Below, one piece after another: positions 32,835 to 46,200 of a stretch of DNA of 64,000 nucleotides. How positions within the stretch are numbered: the first letter of the stretch is position 1; each line of letters begins with the position of its first letter. This DNA comes from Oscarella lobularis (taxonomy: Eukaryota; Porifera; Homoscleromorpha; Homosclerophorida; Oscarellidae). A program made the translations under genes and the position numbers. The stretch lies in the NCBI RefSeq assembly GCF_947507565.1, contig NC_089178.1, positions 558,001-622,000 of the forward strand, written 5' to 3'. A model generated the notes under the pieces. It saw nothing but the letters and a program-made list of their open reading frames with translations, had not been told where the DNA came from and ran no database searches.

Positions 32835-35800
32835 ATGAAGTGGAAAAATCCGCCTCGCGGACCGTTCTTGCTCCTACTCGCGTGGTTTATGCCACCTTGG
32901 GTAAACGGCGATGCGGAGCTTCGTTTCGCGGTCGTTCCAGTAAGGCTTTCGTTTCTTCTCCTAGACCGAATCGTCGACTGTCGCGCCGTCCACGACGCAT
33001 CCGATGCGAATACACGCTCACTACGGCTCGAATCTCGACACCCAAGGGTAAGCCCTCGTGCTTCGCGCACGTATCCACTTCGCTTTTTCCCTTCACGCCT
33101 CCTTGGGTTGGTAGAAAGTGGGTATGTAGTCATCCCTTCTCGTCCGCCCGCGCGCGTAGGAAAGCGAACCAGCTACGCATTTTTTACTTCCCGCGATGCG
33201 GGCGACGCGACGCCCCGTGTCGCGTCGCTTCGAGCACTAAACTGTCAAACGCTTCAGTCGCGCGTCGTCGAAAGCGCCTAATTTGACGCGACACCAAGCC
33301 CTTTCAGACGCGTCAGAAATCCAAGACCTATTTTACGGGCTAGTCAATAGCGAAAAACGGCTCTTTGGAACCCATTTCGCGTCGTACAGTAATTACTCGC
33401 CGTTTCCCTCGCGACGGCTCGGCGGCTCATTGAGACGTCTACGTGCGCCGCGCCGTCGTCGACGCGGCGACGACAAAGTGGGCGCCCCCCTCTAAACCCG
33501 ATTTACACTCAGCGCATTATTCCTCTCGCGCCGCGCATAAAGCCCTAGCGGCAAACAGGAAGTCTTCTCGCGCCGCGACAAACAGCTAATAGTGGCGTCG
33601 TTTCCTCGTTTCGACGGGGAGAAAACATAGTTAGACGCCCCTTTCGAGACGAAACGATTCTACATTTACGCGCGGTTGTCTAATTTTTCCCTGCTCCCGT
33701 CGGCTCAAACGTCTCGTCTCTCTTTTAGGACACCCAACTCGACACAGAAACTCGTTCGGGTACGATGCCTCGCGGCGTTTTTACGCCTCCCCCCTTTTGA
33801 CGTGCTCTTGTTCTCTCCCACGCATACTTAGCGGGTTCTCCTACCAGCCGCGATAGACTGGCTCGAAAAGGCTGTTCGCATTCCTGGGTCGACCAACACG
33901 ACGCTTCACGTCAAACGGTACAGCAAACAGTACTCCGAAACCCCCCCCGTTATCCTATCTTGCTTTCTTTGACTCCGGTATCTGTTTACAGAGCGTGTGA
34001 AAGCGGATACTATGTCGTGAATAAAGAATCCTTCTGCAAAGGCTTAGATAAATGCGTGAAGACGACTAGCTGTGGCGTCGCCACTGTGCCGACCGCTCAT
34101 CTCGCAGTAAGACGTCGTCGTATCGCGGTTTCTTCGGCACCCGCAATTTTTCGTTTCGCGGTAGGGATGTCGCTCGTGCGATGTAAGCCTTTCGCGCTGT
34201 CAAGAAGAGCCGACGACGACGCCGGGAGTGATGGATCGCGACCTCATTCTCTACGTGACCGCTATCGAGACGACTCCGTGTCAAACGGGTAAGCCGCCTG
34301 CATTCATGTGGAGCGCTAATGGCGCGTGCAGATTTTGCATGCATTTCGCATTTGTGTACGATAGGGATATAATGGGTGTCATTGAAAAACCGCGATGCGA
34401 GGACCGTTTAGCGTTTTTATAGAGGCTAGACCGTACGGAGCCAAGACTAAATAGGTCCCTAAGTGGACAAGCGCATTTTTCTGTCGCTAGCGACGATTTT
34501 TCTCGCGAAGAGAGTGATTCTGCGCCTTGGGGCGAAGAGCTCTCGTTGTGCGCGCAGTAGTCAAAAGACCGGTTGCGCTGATGAGCGCTGATTGAGTGCG
34601 TAGGCTTGCAATTGACAGCGCTTCCGCGTGTGATTCGATACGTTGCAGACGCTTCCTCTAGTGGTCTTCGTTGGGAGGAAGTACTTATCTTAGGCCCTAG
34701 TGGGGGGTTCCGCGAACGGCCTTTGCTATTCGGTAGCGTAATTGCCCTCCGCTCATCTGGTCCATTGACAGGCGCCCCTCTTTGGAACTGCTCTTGTTCT
34801 AATTACTAATCGCGTACAGGGAAACGGAGATGGCGATGTCTAAACTGTTATCCTAACCGTCTTGTTTCTCTCTCCGCAGAGTCCATCATTTCTCATTCCT
34901 TTGATTGTCAGCAGGAGAAAGGAACCGATCGGTGAGAGGGGAGGGGAGAAAAGAACACCTTGTTGTAGTGTCGCCAACAAATTCGTGTTGCGGTCTCCGC
35001 AGACCCAACGTGGGCAATCTGAACATATGTCCCAATCGCGTCTCCTATCTCGAAAAGGACTATTACTGGCAGATCCAATATCTGATCCACGACATCATGC
35101 ACATTCTCGTAAGATTAGGGGGAACCTCCCCCTCGAATCGATCAACGATAACTCCTTCTTTCTTCCCAAGGCGTTTGCTCCCCGTCTATTCAGCTTCTTT
35201 CGCGATCCGAACGGCGTGCCGTTGACGCCGCGCAATGCCCACACGGGTCTTCCCGTGCAGAATCCGCAGGGTGATTTCGCGTGGGGCTCCGGCGTCATCG
35301 CCAGCGTGAGCGATTCGTACAAGAACTGGGAAGTGGCGTCGGGAAAGATCGTTCGTAGCGCGAATTTTTTGGTCACTCCCAAAGTGAAGGCGAGTTCGAT
35401 AGAAGGACTTTTTTCTGTTTTTTTTTTGACTGCGTTTCGCGCTCTTAGGCTGCCGTTCAGGAACATTTCAATTGCTACACGCTCGCGGGAGCCGAACTGG
35501 AGACGCAGAAACACAGCTACTTTCACTGGGAGAATCGAATGTTTCAGGTGAGTTTCGCCTCCTTTTTTTTCGCGCGAGAAAAAAGAAACTAAAATAAATC
35601 TCATTCAGAGTGACATCATGACGGGACAGTCTGGTCGAAAGTTGGTCATTTCGAAAATATCCCTCGCCGTTCTCGAAGACTCGGGGTAAGAAGGCGGGGG
35701 ATGGAATGTCTCTATGTTATCCGCCACCTATATTGTCCAATTAGCTGGTACTCAGTCGATTACGACTACGCCCAAAAGCTCTCGTGGGGAAAAGGACTCG

Positions 35801-38800
35801 GTTGTCGTTTCGCGACGAGTAGTTGCCTCGGCTACATGAATAGCCAGGCGCAAGTGTAAGCGGAGAAAAATATTGAATGTTATGTCTATCGAACATTGTG
35901 TATATGCATCAGGAGGCAATCGGAGAATCCTTTCTGTCGATCTCGACCGTCGCCGTCCGTTGTGACGTGCAACGTCGATCGAACGGCCGTCGCCCAATGC
36001 AACATCAAAGACTATAAGAACGCATTACCGGCCGAGTTCCAGGTGCGGACGACGAAACCGCGGCTATTTTTGGGCTCTCGTCGTCTCCGAGACGCATTAC
36101 GACCCGTTATTATTGTTTATTATTGCAGTATTTCTCCGGCACCAAGGACTTCACGAATCGGACAGGAGGCGGCGACGATCAAGCGGATTATTGTCCTTAC
36201 TACGAAGTAAGTAGAAATGCGCGGAGAGAGAAAAATGGGTTATAAGGGGGAGAAACGCTGAGATCCGGTGTCAACCCAATCCTGAGATCTAATGATATTG
36301 GTCCAGCGTTTGCGTGCGTAGAATCTGGACAGGGTCTGTCTAACACGATTGATTAGAAGCTAGGAAAGGTTGCATCCACTTGGCTAACCGCTGTCTGCAT
36401 TTGCTCCGCTTCTACGCTCCTTTAATCGGCGTCTCCTTCGCGAATTAAAACTTTTTCGGGTCCTTTTACTGAGAACCTTCGTTCGATAGGCCTTCAAAGT
36501 GGACGATCAACGCGATTCGAACTGCTATATCAAGAGCAATGCGCCCGGTTTGTTGAAGTCGCGACAACTTGATTATGGACGAGTCAATTCTATTACGCAG
36601 ACAAGAACGTTGCGCTCGAAACGTACGGACCCGGTTCGAGATGTTTGAATCACGGACGCAAGTGGTTCAGAAAAGAAGGATCGCGAACGGATAGACCGGA
36701 ACGAAATTGGGCCGGTTGTTATAAGGTAAAATAGGGTTAGGCAAATGGCTAAGGGGCCCTTTGTTCACTGTCTTCCTGATTTAGATATCGTGCTTATTGC
36801 AGCAACTGAGAGTTTCTGTTGGTGGAAAATGGTACACTTGTAGCAGCAAAGGACAGCAGGTTTGTCCTGTCACTTCTAATGTACATACTTGACTATTCTT
36901 TTGTTTATAGATTTATATTGATATGACGGTGGATGGTGCAGCCTATAGCGGATCGATTGTATGTCCCGCGTTCAGCGAAGTGTGCGAGGTTAATTGCCTT
37001 CCATACACGGGCCCCTGTCTTCTGTCTAATACCTGTTGCTAGGGATACGGCTGCCCGAAAGATTGCTCTCACCACGGACGATGCACGTCATCTCAAACGT
37101 GCGTCTGCGATCCAGGTTACTATGGCAATGACTGCAGGTACGCCAAAAAAATCAATTTAGATATAAAGTTCAATATTCTTTTATCTTTTCAGCTCGAGCA
37201 ATTTCGACACGCTTCAGGACTGCGCGTCGCAACCGTGTCAGAACAACGGTCAATGCAAGCCGAAGACGTCCGGCGACGGCTACACATGCAACTGCTTGAA
37301 AGGCACCTCGGGTTCCCATTGCGAGCACAACGCCGACGAGTGCGCGTCGAGTCCCTGTCAGAACGGGGGCACGTGCACGGATCACATCGGTCGCTTTTCG
37401 TGTGCCTGTCGGACGGGATACAACGGCACGCGATGCGAACGCGACGTCAAGGAGTGCGCGTCGAATCCGTGTCAGAACGGCGGTCAGTGCATCGACGGAA
37501 TTGGCGGCTATTCATGCATTTGCTCGCCGGGCTATTTCGGACTTCACTGCAATGTCAAGGCGGTGCAGTGCGCGATCTGTTTGAACGGAGGCAAGTGTCG
37601 CAACGACGGTTCGAACTTGTGCGATTGTGCCATCGGCTACGCCGGCGTCATATGTCAAAGTCGCGTCGACTATTGCAGTCCGCAGCCGTGCCAGAATAGC
37701 GGCACTTGCACGATGACGAAGACGGGCTATGCGTGTGCGTGCACAAACGACTTCAAGGGAGTGAACTGCGATACGCCAATCGTTCGCTGCGCGACGAACC
37801 CGTGTCAAAACGGCGCCACGTGCAAGGACACTTCGTCCGGGTTCGAGTGCAAGTGTCCGAACGGTTACGAAGGCGATCGATGCGATCACGAGATCGACGA
37901 GTGCCTCTCGTCTCCGTGTCTGAACAACGCTACGTGCACGGATCTGGTGGCGAATTTCGTCTGCAATTGTCGTACGGGTTTCTCGGGAACGTACTGCGGC
38001 ATCAACGTCGACGACTGCGATCCGAATCCCTGTCGCAATCACGGCATATGTTACGATCTCGTCGCCGGATACTTGTGCGAGTGTCAGGACGGTTTCGAGG
38101 GAGCGACGTGCGAGACGAACATCGACGAATGCGCGTCGAACGTCGGCGATCCAATCAAGTGCTACAACGGCGGCACGTGCAAGGACGGCAACAACGAATT
38201 CACGTGCGCCTGCGCCGTCGGCTACACGGGTCGGCGATGCGAAACGGAACTCAACGAATGCACTTCAAATCCTTGTCAAAATGGAGCTACGTGCGTCGAC
38301 GGAGTCGCCGGGTATCGATGCCAGTGCGCCTCCGGTCACGGTGGCGTTCATTGCGAGAAAAACGTCGATGAGTGCGCGTCGAGTCCGTGTCTGAACGGCG
38401 GTCGATGCGTCGATCTTCTCGACGGATACACGTGTAACTGTTCGACGGGATACATCGGTTTGCAATGTCAAATTGACGTCGACGACTGCGTCGGCGTCGC
38501 GCACGGATGTCTAAACGGCGCGACGTGCGTCGACGGCGTCAATTCGTATACGTGCGCGTGCACGACCGGCTACACGGGATTGAAATGCGAACTCAAAGTC
38601 GACGCTTGCGAGACGGAGCCGTGCGGGAACGGCGGCACATGCGTTTCCACTTCGGCCGGTCATTTTTTATGCTTTTGCTCATCGGACTTCAGTGGCTTGC
38701 TGTGCGAGTCTGAAATCGACTCCTGCGCCAGCAGTCCGTGTCCCTCCGGCAGCCAGTGTATTGATCACCGATTCGGGTATAGCTGCGACGAGTGCGTCGC

Positions 38801-41800
38801 TCGGCCGTGTCACAACGGCGGCCGATGCGTCGACACGCCGAACGGCTTCGACTGTCATTGTCTACCCGGATTTGCTGGAGTCCGATGTGCGATCGACGTC
38901 AACGAATGCGACTCGGAACCGTGTGCGAACGGCGGAACGTGCATCGACGGAGCCAACGGATTCACTTGCGTTTGCGCGAGCGGATACGTCGGGTTCCAGT
39001 GCGAGCGGGACGCGAACGAATGCGCGTCTTCGCCGTGTTTGAATAATGGATTGTGTTTGGATCAAGCGAACGGATTCGAGTGCCAGTGTCGCGACGGCTA
39101 TAGCGGGACGCGGTGCGAGTGGCCGCCGGGCGACTGTCGCGCGAGCTCGTGTGCAAACGGCGGAACCTGCGCTGTAACTTCAAACGGGACGTGGGAATGC
39201 TCGTGCCCGGTCGGCTTCGCCGGACCCCGCTGCGACTTTGCGCTCGTCGACGAATGTACGTCGAGTCCGTGTCTCAATAACGGAACTTGCGTCGACAAGA
39301 TCGACGGCTACGAATGCGTTTGCTGCGCCGGTTACACGGGCGCCGACTGCGCCGTCAACATCGACGACTGCTCGAGTAATTTGTGTCAGAACGGGGCTCT
39401 TTGCGTCGACGGCGTCAACGGCTACTCGTGCGTCTGTCCGCGTCGTTACGTCGGGCCGTTCTGCACCGAAGCCTACGATCCCTGCTCCATGTCGCCTTGT
39501 CGCAACAACGGGACGTGTCTGCCGACAACGCGCGGCAAATCGTCGACGTGCGACTGTCCGCATGGCTACGCGGGAAAGCGATGTCAGTTCAAATTGAGTC
39601 CCGACTGCGTCGATATGTCGTGCGACAACGGCGGCATGTGCATCGAACGGCTTAACGGCCGAGCCAAGTGCCGATGTCCGAGTGGATACTCGGGCGCTCG
39701 CTGCGAAATCGTCACCGATCCGTGCGCCGCCGAACCGTGTCTGAACGGCGGACGTTGCCTGCGAAACGACGACTATGCGATTGGATACGAATGCCGATGC
39801 ACGGACCAGTTCGAAGGGAAACGATGCGAGATGCTGCGAGGCGCTTGCCGACCGAATCCGTGTCGAAACGGTGGCGCATGTCTCGAGGACGATTCGGCGA
39901 GGGGTTATGCGTGCGTTTGCGCGTTCGGCTATCGCGGTAGTCGGTGCGACAAGAGAGCGAATCCGTGCGACGGAAAACCGTGTCGAAACGGCGGAACGTG
40001 TCGTCGAGCGGCGAGTGGATCGTTCAAGTGCTCGTGCGCTTATCCGTACGCCGGCGAGACGTGCGCGGACGAGATTGCGACGCCGAGTTTCGACGCGAAG
40101 TCGTTTCTCAGCTTGAAGCCCCAACTCCACGGCGTTCGATCGTCGTTTTCGCTTTCGTTCAGTTTCAATCCGCGCGAGAAAGACGGCGTTCTCATCCTGA
40201 CGTCGGAGAAACGATCGGGCTCGGGCAATTATTTGGCATTGGCGTTGGCAAACGGAAACGTCGAATTTCGGTTCGATTTCGGCTCGGGAGAACAAGTGCT
40301 CGTGAGCGAGGACAAAGTGACCTTGGACCGATGGCACACGGTCAACGTTCGATGCGGAAACGACTTTCAAGAACTCTCGGTCGACAGTCAGACGCCCGTG
40401 CGCCGACAGCAGGACGCGCAGCCAAGAAATCTCAAACTTTCGCGAAGAATCTTCGTCGGATATAAGAACGAAAAAGAGTTCGCCGTTCGGGGATACGGTC
40501 GCAGTTTCTCCGGGTGTCTGTCCGACTTGACGATCAACTCCCTCGCCGTACCGTTCAATGCGACGCTCGTGCTGCAGTCGATCGGCGTCAAGAAGTGCGA
40601 CTGCAACGACGAGTGCGACGCGAACGACGCCTGTCGCAACGGCGGCACTTGCGTTCACACGACAACGAGCGACGGCAATGTCTGCGCTTGTCCGCACGGC
40701 TTTGCGGGTCCGACGTGCGATCGAAGTAAGGAAGGGTTCCCCCCCCTTTCGTTGATTTCTTTTTCTAAATTGTTTTTCTAGGCTCGCTTTTCGCTAAGCC
40801 GCGGTTTTCGATTACTTCCTATCTGCTTGTGCCGACGCCGAAAGCGTCGGGAAAGTCCGTCGCGCTTTTCTTCGCCCTGAGACCGTCTGGACCCGACGGA
40901 CTCGTTCTACACATGTCGGAGTTTGAGAGCGGCGCCGGTGACTTCGTTGTCGTCTATCTCAGCGACGGCTATCTAGTGTACGGATTCGATTCGGGATCGG
41001 GTGCGACGTGGTTGCGAAGCAAGGAACCGTTGGCAATGGGACAAGACTACCTCATCGCCGTGAAGAAAGAGAGACAACGAGGCTATCTAGAAGTCGACAA
41101 CGTTCTCGTCGCGACGGGAGACGCAAAGGTACAGTTAGAGAAAGAATAAATCGATTTGATTGTCTAATTCCTTATTCCTAGGGTCCTTTTGAGACCATTA
41201 GTCTCCGCAGAGTCATCTACGTTGGCGGTGTGCCGCCGTCTCGCTCCATTCCCGACGCCGTGGCGAGCCGATCCGGTTTGGTTGGGTGTCTGTGGTCGTT
41301 GAGCGTCAATTACGACCCCGTCGATCTGTCGTCGGATAATCCTGACGCCCGCGCCGTTGACGTCGGCGATTGCGGCGGTTCGTCGCGTCCGGCTTGCTCC
41401 GCGGGGCAACAGGAGAGCCGATTGTGCGTACGAAGTAAGCGCTAGAGTCGATTTTTGATTTTCATGCATTGAAGTTTGTTTGCGCGCTTAGATTTGGATT
41501 TCGAAACGCCTAGCTTCAGCGGGGCCAGCTATCTTCAGTACGCTCACCTTTCTCAGTCGTCTCGGTACAATCGGTGGACGCTGGAGTTCAAGCCGACAAC
41601 AGCGAATGGGACTATCATCTACGTTGACCAGGTGTGTTTGTGTCCTTCTCCAATCATCGTCATTTGCATAAATATTCAATTTTTAAGGTCGGAAACGCTA
41701 CCGAGGATTACTTGTACGTCACAATGGTCAATTCTTTTCCTCTACTCCGCGTTCGCCTCGGCGGCGGCAGCGAGGGCGAGATTGCGAGCGATTCGCCGAT

Positions 41801-42361
41801 TAGCTTGAGGTCGTGGCACACGCTAGACGTCACAAGGTAAATTCTTATCTAATAATTCGAAATGATTGAGAGACATCAAATTTCCATATCAGAAACGACA
41901 ACGTGTTGGTTATGGCCGTCGACGAGCAAAAATTCAATGGAATTTCGCCAGGCAGAACGACGACCATGTCTACGAACCAGGAAATCTTTTTAGGTAAGTT
42001 CGATCTCTCGTTCTCGACGACCCTCGCCCCCCGCTCTGCTCGGTTTGATCGAGATGCACGGCCTCGTAAATTCGCTAGTGCAGCTCGCGTTACTCGCGGT
42101 CAGAAAGCGCGTCATATCATTGTTCGCCTTATCAGCGACCTTTCACCTGCCCATCCCCCTACCGTCCCCCGCTCGCCCGCCTCGAGCTCGTGTACTCATT
42201 GCGGTTTTCCAGGCGGCCTACCGCACGATGGCGCAGCACGCCGAGCCTCTGCAGGCTTGGGCATGGTTGGCTGCATCCGATCGTTGCACATTGACGGTGT
42301 CGCGCTGGTGCTGCGAGACAGCGCGATTGACGGACAAAGCATACGAGAGTGTTTAGAGTAG
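32835..42361 (+). CDS. Leishmanolysin-like (M8) domain fused to EGF array and laminin-G domains
   Basis: Twenty-six exons join in phase to 2149 codons: 32835-32939, 32965-33047, 33729-33759, 33832-33917, 33992-34106, 34210-34288, 34880-34931, 35003-35108, 35171-35383, 35449-35547, 35609-35685, 35745-35855, 35913-36042, 36129-36206, 36490-36547, 36601-36725, 36803-36859, 36911-36988, 37043-37137, 37193-40725, 40782-41128, 41182-41434, 41492-41631, 41688-41836, 41893-41993, 42213-42361. A signal peptide (MKWKNPPRGPFLLLLAWFMP) precedes a peptidase M8 region (residues 36-561): AAIDWLEKAVRI, SCGVATVPTAHLA, LILYVTAIETTPC, HDIMHILAFAPRLFSFFRD (213-231), EHFNCYTLAGAELE with His316 in HWENR, DIMTGQ, LAVLEDSGWY and YGPGSRC. 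About 27 EGF repeats follow, many of the DxDEC type that may bind calcium, then LamG, EGF, LamG, LamG. The zinc motif has Asp for the catalytic Glu, so activity is doubtful. It is likely secreted extracellular matrix. The domain order is unlike invadolysin (LMLN). Confidence 0.88.
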
Positions 42362-43201
42362 TCTCTATGCTATAACGTAAGGCGACATAGGCTAAAGAGA
42401 AACTGTACATAAACGAATGGTCAAGTAGCCAGATTGCAGAACTCCGTGACTAATAATTTTGTGTGAATGCCCGAGAGTATTTTTGTAATTGCGGATTGAA
42501 GATTTTGGTTGGTACACACGGACGGTATTCACTGTTCATTTTTTTTCTTTCCGGCCTGAATCAGGTCGTATACGAGCATGCATACAATTTGATGGTGGTG
42601 TTTAACTAATACAATTGCAAATGTACGAGAGCGTGTTCTGAGTTTCGCAAGAGGGTCGTGATACGATCATGCTCTCTTACGCATCCCTATCCCAACGCAT
42701 CCCCAGAGTTTCATCATGTGTGGCAACCCCCTAATAACTGGTCCGGGATGACCCCAACAGTGTTCACGTGCACGGAACTTCGTCCTCGAGGCTACCTCGT
42801 TGTGCGGCTTTTCCTATCGTTCGTTGCGGTTTTCCTACTTCGAAATCTCTACGTTAGGGCTAATTTGTCGCCAGTTTCTTTCTTGCAGGCATTCTCCTAG
42901 TTTGGGACGAAAGTTCTAGACGATGCAATTTGCCATTGTATGGAAATCAGCACGGGATTGTCACGCCTCTGGACACGAGAACACGCCTCTGCCCAACCTT
43001 CTTCACTACCTTTGCACATGTTCAAGACGAAAAGTGATTGGTCGACAGAGGAACTGACGTCAATCGGCGCGTGCCATCTCTCCTCTACATGAAAAGCGTG
43101 TGAAGGTGCAACACCATCATTTGGCGTTGGGCACTTGAAGCGGAAGGTTGGTCGTGTTGCGCCGAGTCATCGTTAGCACCGTTTCATTATTGTTTTGCAG
43201 G
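42362..43201. other. Intergenic, nothing identified
   Basis: This is 840 bp between the M8/EGF/LamG gene and the first Kazal/Ig/pentapeptide gene. I see no coding or RNA feature. A possible 5' UTR intron acceptor (ttgttttgcag) lies immediately before the next start codon, as in the paralogues. Confidence 0.5.
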
Positions 43202-46200
43202 ATGAAGGTTGCAATGTTTGCCATCGCACTCTTTTCTTCGCTGCTTTGCGCGCAAGCCTTTTCGGTACCTCGACTCTGTTTAAACAGTATTATTTCAGTC
43301 GTTACTCAATCTATTTTCTCCGCAGCCATCAAACTTGTACAAGCGAGAACTTCCCGAACGACGTAATTTTGCACAGTAAATAAAGTTTGCATCATCTAGC
43401 CTTGCATATAGATCCCTGCGATGATTACGTTTGCGAAGAAGAAAGCATGTGCGTTCTCGATAAAGAAGGAGCTCCCCTGCTCGTTCCTGCGGAAGGTACG
43501 CCCACGCGGCATTGTTTCCCCGGCAGATTATGCATGATAGGCGGGACAGATAATTTAATCTAATTAATTATCTCTCATTTAGAGGCGGACCTTTACTACA
43601 CCCGGATTTGCAGGGACCTGCGCGTACGCGGCCAGAGGCAATTCGATTGTCGCTGCCGCGAATGCACCTGTAAGCATAAGCCGGTGTGTGGCACTGATGG
43701 ATGCCAGTACCCCAGTCCTTGTATCCTGCACCAACACGCCTGCCAGAATGGCCTAGACGTCAGAGTGGCTTCCAGGGGACTGTGCGAAGTGACACCATCG
43801 CCCCAATGCCCTTGCTTTGATACTCCTACTGCTCAACTGCCACAACATCCGAATGTTACAGTGTATCTAAATGCGTCAGAGATGATTCAACTGGCAGCCG
43901 CCGCTCCGAAGCTGGTTGAATGTAGTTTGTCGACGATTTCAAGGTACCTCCGAAGGCCAGACATTCATTACGCTCGCATTTTTCACGCAATGGAAGTGCT
44001 GTCTGCTTTGGAAATTACTCCCTTCAATCAAGAACCTGCCAACAAGATCTTAGTCGCGCAAAATCGTATCTTTAATTTGGAAAATTTGGAAAATCAGCCG
44101 TTACTTCAGCAAGCAGCCGCTATTGTTCACGCTTTATCTGTGTTAGACAATATAGGATTGCTTTGTCAAATTCCGTCACCGCTTCCCAGCATTGAGAAAG
44201 TGCTGGGTTTGCCTGTCTTTCTGCCTTGTGGCGCAGAAGGCATCCAGCGAACGTTTCTTTTCAACGGTTATGAGCTGAAGGAGAATCGTCCGCATATTAA
44301 GTTTTTGGAAAACGGTCTTTTAATTTCCAATACTCGCCCAATTGACGAAGGACTTTACACGTGCGTCGTCGATAATTCCTGTGGCCCTGCGAGCACAGCA
44401 ACTTACATCAGGGTTCTATGTAAGTGCATACACTAGTTGTGCGAAGTGTTCTTTTAAGTTTTCTTTTTTAGTTCAACTTAATCCTGAAAACCACACAGTT
44501 CTTTCCGGAGAATATCCTTCTCTTGCCCTCAACAACCTGAACGCTCGCAATCTAACGTTCGCGAATTTCTCCTCGCCCTATCTGGAGTTCGTGAACTCGT
44601 CAGTAACGAACTTGACGCTGTTGAACGCCACAATTGGCAACATCACGTTTATCAACACGACTATTATAAATGCTTCTCACATAGACACTCGCCTTTTCAA
44701 TTTCAACCTCGTCAATTCAACGCTCATCAACGCGACCCTCCTCAACTTCACGTCGCTGAACGCACTGAGCATCAACTCGTCGCTGTTCAATTACACGTCA
44801 ATCAATTCAACGTTCATGAACTCGACGTTCTTGAACGTGTCCGTGGTGAACGCCACCTACATCAACGTGACGGAATTCAACACGACCGCAATCAACATGA
44901 CCTATCAGAACGCTTCCTACTCGAACTTTTCGGTGGTCTTGGCCTCGTTTGTCAACGTCACCGAGATCAACGTGACGTCCGTCAACGTTTCGATGCTGAA
45001 CGCTTCCTACGCGAACTACACTCAACTGAACTACAGCGTCTTGAATTCGAACTTGACGAACGTGTTGAAGGCGAACTTCTCTTCGTTGAATTCGACCTTC
45101 TGGAACACTACGTTTTGGAACATCTCGCTGGTGAATGCGACTTTTATTAACTCCACCGAATTCAACGTGACGTCGTTGAATATCAGCGTTGCAAACTGTT
45201 CGTACATCAACCACACGAGGCTCAATTACACAGTCCTTCACTCTCAGCTGGCGAACGTTTCCTTTTTCAATCTCACCTCGATCAACGCGTCGTACATCAA
45301 CACGACGTACACGAACTGCTCGTGTCTGAACGGAAGCTTCGTCAACGTCACGGAATTCAACGTGACGTCGATCAACATGACCGTGACGAACTGCTCGTTT
45401 GTGAACTACAGCAGGCTGAACTATACCGTTGTCGGCTCGCTTTTCCTGAACGCGAGCTATGCCAACTACTCGTCCATTAACGGATCCTACTTCAACAGCA
45501 CGTGGCTGAACGGCTCTTCGTACAACACGACTAACATCAACCAGACGAGGGTCAACGTGACGGTTCTGTACCACAATCTTACGTTGTATCAGGACTTGAA
45601 CGCCACTTCGACGAACGAGAGCTTTTCTCATTCTTTTATCTCGAATTGCTCGTTCATCAACGTCACCGAGTTGAACATGACGTCGATCAATGTCACAGTG
45701 ACGAACTGTTCGTTCGTGAACTACAGCAGGCTAAACTACAGTCTTAGCCATTCTCTACTGAAGAACGTTTCTTTTGTCAATCTCACCTCGATCAACGCGT
45801 CGTACATCAACACGACGTACACGAACTGCTCGTGTCTGAACGGAAGCTTCGTCAATGCCACCGAGCTGAACATCACGTCGATCAATGTCACAATGACAAA
45901 CTGCTCGTTCGTGAACTACAGCAGGCTGAACTACACTGTTGTTGGCTCGCTTTTCCTCAACGCGAGCTATGCCAACTACTCGTCCATCAACGGATCCTAC
46001 TTCAACAGCACGTGGCTGAACGGGTCTTCATTCAACACGACCAACATCAATCAAACGAGGGTCAACATAACGGTTCTGTACCACAATCTGACCTTGTATC
46101 AGGACTTGAACGTCACTTCGAAGAACGAGAGCTTTCTTCATTCTCTTTTCGTGAACAGCACCTTCGTCAACGTGACGAGGGCGAATGCGACGTTCCTGAA

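Noticed and set aside
33105-33286. Possible M8 exon around LNCQTLQSRVVESA.
   Set aside because: The phase does not fit the neighbouring exons. The exons at 33729-33759 and 33832-33917 (RVLLPAAIDWLEKAVRI) fit both phase and the M8 family.
39180-40697. A 505-codon antisense open frame opposite the EGF/LamG exon.
   Set aside because: The composition (Arg/Thr/Val low complexity) is the complement of GC-rich Cys/Gly codons, and the sense strand has unmistakable EGF domains.
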